64,000 nucleotides of DNA from CAVQYV01 sp963718295 [NCBI: uncultured Methylomirabilota bacterium] (GTDB taxonomy: Bacteria; Methylomirabilota; Methylomirabilia; CAVQYV01), in NCBI GenBank assembly GCA_963718295.1, contig CAVQYV010000005.1, positions 1-64,000 of the forward strand, read 5' to 3'. The stretch's first letter is position 1. The number at the start of each line of letters is the position of its first letter. The notes below the pieces were generated by a model. The model searched no databases and was not told where the DNA came from. It saw only the letters and a list, made by a program, of their open reading frames with translations. Of this stretch, positions 1 through 7,317 are shown piece after piece. The position numbers were made by a program, and so were the translations under genes.

Positions 1-1131
1 CCGGCGTGGCCCGGTTGAAGTCGATCCGCGCCGCCAGTTCCTTGGCGTAGGCTTTCGAGGTCAGGCCGGCGACCGGCGCCTTGACGAAATCGGGATCGCC
101 CAGATGCTCGCTGCGGTCGGCGTAGGCCCGCTTCATCGCCTCGGCCAGGCGGTGGATCGTGGCGGCGCTGTTGTGACCGAGTTCGCCGAGCGGCCAGGTT
201 TCCAGGAGGTTGAGCAGTCTGGATGAGATGGACGCCGCCGGAACTGGGCGGCGGCATCGACACGATCTCGTAACCCCGATAGGTCCCCCGCACCGGCGCG
301 CGGACCATCGCCCGGTAATTTTTGAGGTCGGCCGCCGCGATCGCCCCCTGGTGGGCTTTCATGTCGGCGACCAGCTTTTGCGCGATCTCGCCCTCGTAGA
401 ACGCCGAGGGACCCTGTTCGGCGATCAGCCTGAGCGAGGCGGCCAGCTCCGGCTGGACCAGCGTCTCGCCGGGCCGATAGGCGGCGCCGTCGGCCTTGAA
501 AAACACCTTCCGGCTGGCCGGCCACGGCGCCATCTGCTCGCGCGCTTCCTGGAGCGAACGCGCCAGTTCGGGGCCGACCGGAAAGCCTTGCTCGGCCAGA
601 CGGATCGCCGGTTCGACCAGCGACCGCCACGGCAAGCGGCCGTGACGCTGGTGGGCCAGCGCCAGTCCGGCCACCGTGCCCGGCACGCCGGCCGCCTGAT
701 GGCTGTGGCGGAGGCGGGTTTCGTCCACCTCGCCCTGCTCGTTCAGATAAAAATCCCGGCCGACGGCGGCGGGCGCGGTTTCCCGGAAATCGATGGCCTC
801 GCTCTGCGTGCGCGGCGTCGTGGACCAGCAGGAAGCCGCCGCCGCCCAGATTGCCGGCCTGCGGCAGCGTGACCGCCAGGGCGAAGCCGACCGCCACCGC
901 CGCGTCGGTGGCGGTGCCGCCCTGCTGGAGGAGGGCCCGCCCGACCTGGCTGGCCAGGGCCTCCTGGGCGACCACCAGGCCCTGGCGGGCGTAGACCGGA
1001 TGGATGCGGTCGCGGGCGTCGGGGAGCGCGAGTTCGGTTCGCCCCGCGCCGGACCCCAACAGGAGCAGCAGGGCGATCCCGCCGGCGAGGAGCCGGGCCA
1101 GCGCGCGGACGGACGAGGGCCAGGGGGGCAT
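1..1131 (-). pseudogene. ggt: Gamma-glutamyltranspeptidase, frameshifted and cut by left edge
   Basis: Periplasmic Ntn hydrolase that transfers or hydrolyses gamma-glutamyl groups of glutathione. The start at 1131 gives a hydrophobic signal segment followed by the family's N-terminal blocks HPVYARQGLVVAQEALAS, GGTATDAAVAVGFALAV and GNLGGGGFLLV. The frame breaks near 815; the next frame continues with DFRETAPAAV through MPPPSSGGVHLIQ, then breaks again near 223. The third frame gives GDPDFVKAPVAGLTS at the left edge. The catalytic Thr and small subunit lie outside the window. Both breaks look like single-base indels, so the native gene may be intact. Family assignment is firm; the functional state is unknown. 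Confidence 0.8.
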
Positions 1132-1289
1132 GGGAATCTCCAGCGGTGGGGCCAGCAGGGTCGGGGGTGAGGGTCTACGACGCTTCGTTCGACCCGTCCA
1201 TCCTCTCACCGGCCCGGTATCCACCGGCACGAACGGGGGATGGACGCCGAACTCGCCGGCGGCCGAACTTCCGCGCCCGCTTGGCGCGC

Positions 1290-2045
1290 TCAGCCCACCG
1301 GCCACTGGCGCATGACCACCACGCTGGGCTTGGGCAAGGTGGCGGCGAACGGGTTGAACCACGCGGACGGCCGGGCGAGCTCGTCCGGCGTCGGCACGCG
1401 GAACGCCTGCTGTCCCAGCGGAGCGCCGTAATCGACCTCGATGGCCCGGATCGCGCCCGGGTCGCGCAGGTACAGGATCTGGGCGGACGGCCGGTTGCCG
1501 TCCGGGGCTTCCGCGCCCGGCAGCGTCAGCACGACCGCCTTCAGGTGGGCGAACTCCGGCTCCGCCAGCACCCGCTCCAGCAGCTCGGGATGCCGGCCGA
1601 TTTCGGCGAACCGCAGGGGGGTTTCGGGCGGATCGTCGCAGCCGGCCTCCCGCAGGTGGCGCAGCGCGCGCGCCTGCAGCCGCTCGGCCGTCTCCCGGAC
1701 GCAGTGGATGCGGTTCAGCCAGAGCACCTCCACCTCGGGCAACCGCGCGTGGGGCAGCGCGCGGCTGGCCTGCTGGACGCGGGCGAACGCGGCGAACACC
1801 CGCGCGCCGATGCCGTAGTAGCCCTGCCGCTGCGCCCGCTGCAAGGCTTGCCCCATCAGCCCCGGCGCGTTGTTGCCGTAAAACAGGGTGAGGCCGCCGG
1901 CGGGCAACCGCAGGCCCGGGTTGGGGACCGGCGCGTCCGGCAAGGGCGCCTCGACCGGGGGCGGCGTCCGGGCCGGCAGAAACAGCCCGGTCAGCAGGGT
2001 GGGGGAAAAGGCGCGCAGCGGCGCACCGGATGGGGTTTCGTTCAT
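1290..2045 (-). CDS. Hypothetical protein, about 251 aa
   Basis: I do not recognise this family. The start at 2045 (MNETPSG) is chosen because upstream sequence in the same frame is arginine-rich and looks non-coding. The product has no signal peptide or membrane segment. It contains a proline-rich stretch near residues 25-50 and a predicted mixed alpha/beta body (LTLFYGNNAPGLMGQAL, then VLWLNRIHCVRETAERLQA). It is divergent from the HTH gene at 2221 and lies downstream of ggt on the same strand. Codon third positions are strongly G/C, which supports a real gene. Confidence 0.55.
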   Translation of the reverse strand: MNETPSGAPLRAFSPTLLTGLFLPARTPPPVEAPLPDAPVPNPGLRLPAGGLTLFYGNNAPGLMGQALQRAQRQGYYGIGARVFAAFARVQQASRALPHARLPEVEVLWLNRIHCVRETAERLQARALRHLREAGCDDPPETPLRFAEIGRHPELLERVLAEPEFAHLKAVVLTLPGAEAPDGNRPSAQILYLRDPGAIRAIEVDYGAPLGQQAFRVPTPDELARPSAWFNPFAATLPKPSVVVMRQWPVG

Positions 2046-2059
2046 GCTATGATTATACG

Positions 2060-2073
2060 CGCTTTCGAAAGCG
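2060..2073. promoter_or_regulatory. 14-bp perfect palindrome in divergent intergenic region
   Basis: The sequence CGCTTTCGAAAGCG lies between the divergent genes starting at 2045 and 2221. Its position suits an operator, perhaps for the neighbouring HTH proteins, but that is inference only. No clear -35/-10 pair was recognised around it. Confidence 0.3.
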
Positions 2074-2220
2074 GTTTTCCAACGGGGGCCACACCGCGCC
2101 CCGGCGCGCCGCTCGCGGCCCCGCAACGCGCCGCCCAACGGCTCCAAACGCCCGCGCCGCCGCGGCGAGCGCCCGCTCGGTCTCGACATAGATAGCAGGA
2201 TAACAAAACCGATCACCGCC

Positions 2221-2914
2221 ATGCCTTCGCCGCTCCCCGATTCCGCCGCGCTGCACCTCGATCTGGACGACCGCCCGGTCTGCGGGCAGGACCTGCTGTT
2301 CCTCCAGCAGTGGTACGAGCTGTCCCGCCTGGACATGTGCTACCTCCTGGGCCTCAGCGACCTCAAATGGTGCACCTACACCCACCCGGACCGCGTCCGG
2401 GAGCCGCTGGGCGATCCGGCCGTGGCGCTGCTGGTCTGGCTGCTGGTGCGCTATCCCGAGACGTTCTTCCTGCCCGCCTTCCCCTCGCCCCGCGAGGTCT
2501 ACGCCCTCTACGACCGGCTGGCCGGGCAAAGCGGGCCGGCCGCGCGGGCGGACGCGCCGCTTTATCTCGGCAAAACCGCCTTCGGCCTGCTGCTGGGGCG
2601 GGAGATCGGCAGCGCGACCCGCTGGCTGGCGCCCGCCGGCTCGCCCGCGATCGCGCCCACCGTCGCCCGGCTGCTGTTCGTCTTCCAGAACCGGCTTCGG
2701 ACCCACGGGGTGGTCGGGCTGGAGGAGTGGGTGGCCGACGCGCGGCGGGAGGCCGAGGCGCGCGGCCTGGACTTGCGGGGCAAAATGACCTCGTGGTTTC
2801 GCATGGACGCCCGCCAGCCGAAACGGGGCCGCCGCCCGCGAACCCGGAAAGCCCGGACCGCGCGCGCCGCCGATGCGCCGAGCGCGCCGGCGACCGGCGG
2901 ACCCGGCGGACTGA
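2221..2914 (+). CDS. Dual helix-turn-helix-like protein A (tandem paralogue)
   Basis: A protein of about 230 aa with two HTH-like segments: LSRLDMCYLLGLSDLKW at about residues 34-50 and TAFGLLLGREIGSATRW further on. It ends in a basic Arg/Lys tail. The same layout recurs in the next gene (DLLFL-QW, CYLLG, GR-S-RW, RLL-V), so the two are paralogues. The spacing resembles XRE-type HTHs, but I cannot name a family. The frame has no stop at the expected end and reads on through gene B; a TGA at 2912-2914, one frame over and just before gene B's Shine-Dalgarno, is the likely true end. A one-base error is therefore suspected. Role unknown; regulation of the adjacent SUMF1/DGR genes is possible. Confidence 0.6.
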
Positions 2915-2926
2915 GGGGGCGGCGCG

Positions 2927-3610
2927 ATGGCGTTGACCTTGCCCGATCCCCGCCAGATCGAATCCCTGAAAGACCGCGCGCTGCGCGGCAAGGATTTGCT
3001 GTTCCTGCGGCAGTGGACCGGCCTCAGCATCGCGGACTGCTGCTATCTGCTGGGGATGCCGGTGGTGCGCTGGCACCATTACCAGAAGCATCCCGACCGC
3101 CTGCTCGACGACGCGGGCGTGGCGCTGTTGGCGCGGGCGCTGCTCACCCACCCCGAAGCCCATTTCCTGCCGCGCTTTCCCGAGTTCGCCGAGGTGGAGC
3201 CCGCCTTCCGCCGCGCGCTCCGGCAAAGCGCCCGCCCGCTGCCCGAGCCGGACACGGCGCTCGGCCTCGTGCTGGGGCGCGACCGGTCCAGCGTCGCGCG
3301 CTGGCGGCGGGGCACCGGCCAGCGGCCGATGCCGCCGCCGGTGCGCCGGCTGTTGCTGGTGCTGCACGCGGTGCTCGCCGACCACGGGGTGCCGGGGTTC
3401 GAGAGCCTGGTGGAGCGCGCCGCGCTGGAGGCTGCCGCGCGCGGTTTCGACCTGGATTCGCCGGCGATGATCACCTGGACGCGCCGCGCCCCCTACCGCC
3501 GCCGGCGCGACCGCCCGCCGGAATCGCCGCCCGGGCGGACCGGCCGCGCGGAGGCGGCGCACCGGCCCGCGCGGCTAAGCGGCGTGGTTGTTTCAACCGT
3601 TCCGGATTGA
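2927..3610 (+). CDS. Dual helix-turn-helix-like protein B (tandem paralogue)
   Basis: The 227-aa paralogue of the preceding gene. HTH-like segment 1 is GLSIADCCYLLGMPVVRWHH, and segment 2 is TALGLVLGRDRSSVARWRRG, followed by RPMPPPVRRLLLVL. The second segment ends in the RW motif expected of a recognition helix. The C-terminus is Arg/Pro-rich and probably disordered. A GAGGGGG Shine-Dalgarno precedes the ATG. The gene lies 56 bp upstream of the DGR target at 3667 on the same strand, so an operon is plausible. No enzymatic motif is visible. DNA binding is inferred from the helix patterns only. Confidence 0.65.
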   Translation: MALTLPDPRQIESLKDRALRGKDLLFLRQWTGLSIADCCYLLGMPVVRWHHYQKHPDRLLDDAGVALLARALLTHPEAHFLPRFPEFAEVEPAFRRALRQSARPLPEPDTALGLVLGRDRSSVARWRRGTGQRPMPPPVRRLLLVLHAVLADHGVPGFESLVERAALEAAARGFDLDSPAMITWTRRAPYRRRRDRPPESPPGRTGRAEAAHRPARLSGVVVSTVPD

Positions 3611-3666
3611 CGGGAGCGACGTTCGGGCTTGAAGCGGGCCTCCGGGGTCTCCCGCAAGGAGGGTTG

Positions 3667-4695
3667 ATGAAAATCCAGTTTTCCGGTTATCGGCGACCCC
3701 AACAGGTCCTGGCTTGGCTGGATCGGTTGCCGTTGCCTGTGGTGGTCGCGACCGGCGTCGTACTGGGGTGCGGCCTCGGCGGGGCGGGTTTCTATTATCT
3801 GGAAGCGCCGGGTTGGGCGGTGGCTTGGCTGGCGCTGTTCGCCGCGCTCGGCTGGCTCGGCTATACGGCGGCGCCGGTCTTCGACGAGCCCAACCCGATC
3901 CAGGCTTCGGCCAAGCCGGCCAAGCCGCGCCCGGTGCGGGACGGTTCCCTGCTGATGGTGGACCTGCCGGGCGGGCGGTTTCTGATGGGCTCGCCGGATA
4001 CGGACGACATGGCCCGCGACGACGAGAAGCCGCAACACGAAGTCACGGTCGCGCCCTTTCGCATCGCGATCACCCCGGTGACGGTGGAACTCTACCGGGC
4101 GATCATGCCGGAGTCCTCCACCGCCCAGTCGGAAGCCGAGGCGCGTTTGCCGGTCATGAATGTCACCTGGTTCGACGCCATCGAATTCTGCAACCGGCTG
4201 TCCGAACGGGCCGGCTATCGGCCTTGCTACTCGCAACGGTCTGGTCAGTGGCGCTGCGACTGGCGTGCGGATGGCTATCGGCTGCCGACCGAAGCCGAGT
4301 GGGAATACGCCTGCCGGGCGGGCACGACAACCCGTTATAGCTTTGGCGACGATCCCGCCGACCTCGACGGCCATGCCTGGTATGCCGGCAACGCGAATGA
4401 TGGTGTGCAGCCCGTAGCCACCAAGCGCGCCAATCCGTGGGGGCTGTACGACCTGCACGGCAACGTCTGGGAATGGTGTTGGGATGGGTATGAGGCTTAT
4501 TCACCGCAACCCGCCCGGAATCCACGCGGCCCAGAGAAGGCCGCATCCGGGAGGCGGGTTTTGCGCGGCGGTTCGTTCGGCGGCCCGCCCGCGAACCTGC
4601 GCTCCGCGGGCCGGGGCGGCGGCGCCCCGAGGCGGGTGCGGGGACCGGCGGGTTTCGGTGCGTGCGGGTCCCGCCCCAGCAGGTTGACCGATTGA
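3667..4695 (+). CDS. DGR target 1: membrane-anchored SUMF1/FGE-fold protein carrying VR1
   Basis: A 342-aa protein with two hydrophobic segments (about 23-45 and 50-69), then a formylglycine-generating-enzyme (SUMF1, C-type-lectin-like) domain from about residue 92: GGRFLMGSPDTDD, MNVTWFDAIEFCNRLS, YRLPTEAEWEYACRAGT, NPWGLYDLHGNVWEWCWDG and RVLRGGSF. This fold is a common DGR display scaffold. AAGGAGGG precedes the ATG. The last 45 codons are the variable repeat. Relative to the template, VR1 lacks one base in a GAC codon, so the end reads GFGACGSRPS; restoring it gives the conserved GFRCVRVPPQQ and a stop a few bases downstream. It is probably a diversified surface binder rather than a sulfatase-maturing enzyme. 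Confidence 0.85.
   Translation: MKIQFSGYRRPQQVLAWLDRLPLPVVVATGVVLGCGLGGAGFYYLEAPGWAVAWLALFAALGWLGYTAAPVFDEPNPIQASAKPAKPRPVRDGSLLMVDLPGGRFLMGSPDTDDMARDDEKPQHEVTVAPFRIAITPVTVELYRAIMPESSTAQSEAEARLPVMNVTWFDAIEFCNRLSERAGYRPCYSQRSGQWRCDWRADGYRLPTEAEWEYACRAGTTTRYSFGDDPADLDGHAWYAGNANDGVQPVATKRANPWGLYDLHGNVWEWCWDGYEAYSPQPARNPRGPEKAASGRRVLRGGSFGGPPANLRSAGRGGGAPRRVRGPAGFGACGSRPSRLTD
4548..4680 (+). repeat. DGR variable repeat 1 (VR1)
   Basis: Near-copy of the template repeat at 6086-6222 (opposite strand), placed at the 3' end of the SUMF1 gene. In my hand alignment about 17 of 20 substitutions between the conserved left arm and the GGGTTTCGG right arm fall on template adenines, mostly A to G with some A to C. 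In addition one adenine is deleted, and the template lacks one C of a CCC run. The right arm resembles an initiation-of-mutagenic-homing site: VR1 and VR2 agree with each other and differ from the template by T/G and A/G. Confidence 0.85.
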
Positions 4696-4710
4696 GTGAT
4701 TGATTTATTG

Positions 4711-4744
4711 AAAAAAACCGGCGCGCCAGCGCCGGTCGTTTTTG
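4711..4744. terminator. Intrinsic terminator / post-VR hairpin
   Basis: ACCGGCGC-GCCA-GCGCCGGT forms an 8-bp stem flanked by A7 on the left and TCGTTTTT on the right, so it could work on both strands between the convergent target 1 and reverse transcriptase. A GC-rich hairpin just after a VR is also a known cis feature of some DGRs that aids retrohoming. Confidence 0.75.
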
Positions 4745-4849
4745 TTTGACGAATAGACAATGTTGTTCAAACGAACGAACATTTGTTTGTTTGTTTGCCA
4801 TTGGGCAAGCCGGTTTGTTGCTGGATGGGAAACGGCAACTCGACAGGGC

Positions 4850-5839
4850 TTACGGAAAGACCAGCAAGCCCCGATAAGAGCGAACGGTACGAATCAGGGA
4901 CTCCTCACCCTTGGCAGCGGCCGTCCGCAGGTGGTGACGCAGGTGGCGGCGCAGTTTGCGGCTGGGAGCGATACCCGCCTGACTGATCCGGTAGCCCACG
5001 AAGACCGCCGGAGTCCGCGTCGGTTCGACGGTCAGCCGTTTGGGGTTGAGCCGAAGCGTGCGCTGCTCGTGCAACCAGTCGGCAACCGCTGTCCGCGCTT
5101 CGAGCAACTGCGTTTTTTCCTCGGCGAACAGCACCAGATCGTCCATGTAGCGCAGATAACCGGGGATTTTCAGCTCCCGCTTGATGAAGTGATCCAAGCC
5201 GTCCAGGAAAAAATTGCCGCACCATTGGCTGAACCAGGAACCGAGCGGTAACCCTTGCCCGCGGGGCGGACAGCGTTCCCCCAACAACCGCGCGGCCAGG
5301 CGGCTGCGATAGACCTGGTCGCCCGCAGCGACGATCGCTTGCAACAGCGCGAGGGTGTCGTCATCGCGCACGCGCTCGGCGAACAACGCCAGCAATCGCG
5401 GGTGGCGGATGCTCGGAAAATAGGCGCTGATGTCCAGATGCAGGCGCCAGGCATGGCGGCGCTGGCAGCGCAAAATGTACAGCGCCGCACGGTGGGGGCC
5501 GCGCCCGTGGCCGGCGGTGAACGATTGCTCAATATAGCGCCGCTCGAAGACCGGACCGATCTCGCGCAACAGGGCGTGATGCAAGACTCGGTCGCGCACG
5601 GCCGGCGCGGCGATCAAGCGGGTTTTGGGATCGCGAATGCCGTGCAGCCGCCAGGGCGAGGGCTGATAGCGGTGTTCCACCAATTCCCGCCGCAACGCCA
5701 GCAGATGGCGGTCGCAATCGATCTCGAACGTTGCAACCGCCGGGCTGCGCCGCTTGCCGCGCCGGCAATCGAGCCAGCCCTGCCACAACGCCTCCAGGCT
5801 GGCGAGGCGCTGATAGCTGCCCGATTTCAGCGTCCGCAT
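4850..5839 (-). CDS. DGR-type reverse transcriptase
   Basis: A 329-aa reverse transcriptase. It copies the template RNA with adenine-specific infidelity and supplies cDNA for replacing VR sequences. Visible motifs are HLDISAYFPSI at about 134-144 (first catalytic Asp), GLPLGSWFSQWCGN at about 196-209, and the YMDD box at 231-234. The GSxxSQ form at the motif where retrons and group II introns usually have QGxxxSP is characteristic of DGR enzymes. The length fits the family, and there is no maturase or endonuclease domain. The gene lies downstream of Avd and the TR on the same strand, the canonical DGR order. The ATG at 5839 gives MRTLKSGSYQ; a second MRTLK start-like copy lies upstream across a palindromic repeat. 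Confidence 0.92.
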   Translation of the reverse strand: MRTLKSGSYQRLASLEALWQGWLDCRRGKRRSPAVATFEIDCDRHLLALRRELVEHRYQPSPWRLHGIRDPKTRLIAAPAVRDRVLHHALLREIGPVFERRYIEQSFTAGHGRGPHRAALYILRCQRRHAWRLHLDISAYFPSIRHPRLLALFAERVRDDDTLALLQAIVAAGDQVYRSRLAARLLGERCPPRGQGLPLGSWFSQWCGNFFLDGLDHFIKRELKIPGYLRYMDDLVLFAEEKTQLLEARTAVADWLHEQRTLRLNPKRLTVEPTRTPAVFVGYRISQAGIAPSRKLRRHLRHHLRTAAAKGEESLIRTVRSYRGLLVFP

Positions 5840-5860
5840 GGCGCTGGCACTCCCAGATTT

Positions 5861-5942
5861 TGTAGGTTGGGTTAAGGCCTTCGGCCTAACCCAACATATT
5901 GATTTTGTTGGGTTACGCGCTGCGCGCTAACCCAACCTACAA
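5861..5942. repeat. REP-like double palindrome between TR and RT
   Basis: Two nested inverted repeats: GTTGGGTTAAGGCC-TTC-GGCCTAACCCAAC and GTTGGGTTACGCGC...TAACCCAAC, enclosed by TGTAGGTTGGG/CCCAACCTACA. It resembles the REP-type elements common in gammaproteobacterial intergenic DNA. It sits in the spacer between the template repeat and the reverse transcriptase, the part of a DGR transcript needed for priming in studied systems, and is flanked by two similar MRTLK-coding sequences. Confidence 0.8.
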
Positions 5943-6085
5943 TCAATTTGAATTTGAGTGTTCGCATGGCGCAATACCCGTTGGTCGAGGGGAGGTCCGC
6001 CCGGACGGTCGCTAGGCTACTGGAACGGGCGGACCGGGATGCGGGCCGAATGGCCCTGACAGGCGCTGCATGGCGCGCGGGGCGG

Positions 6086-6222
6086 CATGTTGGGGCGGGA
6101 CACGCACGCACCGAAACCCGTTGTTCCTGTTCCTGTTCTCGGGGTCGTCGTCGTCCCGGTTCGCGGAGCGCAGGTTCGCGGGCGGTTGTCGAACGAACCG
6201 CCGCGCAAAACCCGCCTCCCGG
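6086..6222 (-). repeat. DGR template repeat (TR)
   Basis: Non-coding template lying between Avd and the reverse transcriptase. Read in the target frame (after restoring one C in a CC run), it would encode FDNPPANLRSANRDDDD and then PENRNRNNGFRCVRVPPQH. It is dense in AAC and GAC codons, the usual TR design in which adenine mutagenesis cannot create stops. The left arm (CCGGGAGGCGGGTTTT) and right arm (GGGTTTCGGTGCGTGCG) match both variable repeats. The right end differs from them at two bases, as expected of IMH* versus IMH. Confidence 0.88.
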
Positions 6223-6243
6223 TTTTTCGCGCCTGTCGGCCCA

Positions 6244-6585
6244 TTATTCTGCGCGGCTTTGCGCTTTGCGCCAACCACCCAGTTGGCGGCCGATGGCATC
6301 GGTTTGCGCCAGAGCGTAGTGGACTTGTTGGGCGCTGAGCAATTCCGTTTCCATGGCCAGTCGCAACCGCAACCGCAATTGGATCAGGAGGAGGTCGGCG
6401 TCTTGCAGGGCGTCGTCGCGATCGATGTTTTTCAGCGCGAGGGTGATGGCGTCCAACAACCGCAATGCGCCGTTGGCCAGGGATTGCGCCAACGGATCGT
6501 GCGGCGCGGCGCGCGTTTTCTTCAGCAGCCAGACGCTGAAATCCCAGGTGGCGGTAAAGATCGGCGCGCGTTGATACTGCGACAT
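6244..6585 (-). CDS. avd: DGR accessory variability determinant, Avd-like four-helix bundle
   Basis: A 113-aa, highly helical protein that in studied DGRs forms a basic pentameric barrel binding the reverse transcriptase and template RNA. The sequence shows the family's repeating helices: FTATWDFSVWLLKKT, LANGALRLLDAITLALKN, ADLLLIQLRLRLRLAMETEL and the C-terminal block AIGRQLGGWRKAQ. The start at 6585 (MSQYQR) is preferred; an in-frame TTG further upstream would add about 16 arginine-rich residues. The gene lies directly upstream of the TR, the classical position. Confidence 0.82.
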   Translation of the reverse strand: MSQYQRAPIFTATWDFSVWLLKKTRAAPHDPLAQSLANGALRLLDAITLALKNIDRDDALQDADLLLIQLRLRLRLAMETELLSAQQVHYALAQTDAIGRQLGGWRKAQSRAE

Positions 6586-6633
6586 CGAGCCGGTCACGCG
6601 GTGGCGACAGCGCCAGAGGGAGCGGTGATTCAA

Positions 6634-7180
6634 CCCCCCCGCCGCGCTCGCTGCGTCGCAACAGGCCGGCGAGCGCCGCCATCAGATTCTGCTCGATGGC
6701 GTCCAGCAGTGGTTCGTTGCCGTTCGTCGCCCGCAGCCACAGCTCCATCGCCGCCAGACTGGCGGCATCGCGGGCCGCGCGATAGGCGGCGGTCTTTTCC
6801 CGTCGGTCGTAACGATGGCAACCGACGGCCAATTGATCGAGACAGACGCGCATCTGTGCCGTCGCCGGTTCCCATTCCGCGCCGCGCGCCACCAGCTCGC
6901 GATAAATCGGCGTGGCCAGTTGGACCGCCTTGAGATCGCCCAAAGCGTAGCGACGAGTCTTGCCGGTCGGCGTCAGCGCGTCTTCGATGGCGGCTTTGAG
7001 GTGGGCTTCCCGCTGGCTGGCGCGTTGCTGGACGGCCTCGTCCGCCGTCAGGCCGGCGCGTTCGATCACCCAGCGGCCGCCCACTTTTTGCGCCGGCAAC
7101 CGGCCCTGTTCGATCATGTACACCACTTGCCGGCGGGTTTTCCCCAGCAAATCGGCGGCTTGTTGTAACGATAATTGCAT
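6634..7180 (-). CDS. Excisionase-like HTH protein with helical C-terminal domain, DGR-linked
   Basis: About 182 aa. The N-terminus (LQQAADLLGKTRRQVVYMIE, then GRLPAQKVGGRWVIER) is a typical MerR/excisionase-like winged HTH (HTH_17 type). Residues of about 75-180 are helical (YALGDLKAVQLATPIYRELV, AAYRAARDAASLAAMELWL) with no catalytic motif. The frame runs into a G7 tract at 6634-6640; adding one G gives an immediate TGA and is the likely true end, otherwise the frame reads on through avd. It lies between target 2 and avd on the same strand, so it may be a regulator or an accessory factor of the retroelement. Function not known. Confidence 0.65.
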
Positions 7181-7273
7181 GGCGTCGTTCGATACTTCAC
7201 AAACAAACAGACAAAAGAGCCATCAATTGACCAAGAATAAACAAAATCACACAAATCGACAAATGTACGCGCG

Positions 7274-7288
7274 CCGCGCTTCGCGCGG
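7274..7288. other. GC-rich hairpin downstream of VR2
   Basis: CCGCGC-TTC-GCGCGG forms a perfect 6-bp stem about 30 bp past the stop of target 2. The equivalent position after VR1 also has a GC hairpin. In DGRs such as that of Bordetella phage, a hairpin or cruciform just after the VR aids retrohoming. There is no strong T tract at this one. Confidence 0.5.
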
Positions 7289-7317
7289 GGATTCAAAAAA
7301 TCAATGAAATCAATGGT

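Noticed and set aside
2221-4695. A single 824-residue protein joining HTH protein A to the SUMF1 domain
   Set aside because: Between 2930 and 3660 this frame is an arginine/proline-rich shadow of HTH protein B, which has its own ribosome site and domain content. The fusion is best explained by a missing stop through a one-base error.
3667-4695. Target 1 as the formylglycine-generating enzyme for the sulfatases at 20-27 kb
   Set aside because: It ends in a DGR variable repeat, is membrane anchored, lies in differently composed DNA probably from another organism, and lacks a visible catalytic cysteine pair in the usual context.
4850-5839. Retron or group II intron reverse transcriptase
   Set aside because: No maturase or endonuclease domain, no intron or msr-msd structure seen, and the GSxxSQ box, Avd neighbour and TR/VR pair all indicate a DGR.
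6017-7180. A 387-residue protein running from the HTH domain through avd and the TR
   Set aside because: After the G7 tract the frame is an Arg/Pro-rich shadow of avd and then reads the template repeat out of its natural frame; two separate genes plus TR explain the region.
4770-7215. CAAA/TTTG short repeats at 4770-4800 and 7198-7215 as DGR operators
   Set aside because: The runs are simple-sequence in nature and not precisely alike; no palindromic site could be defined.
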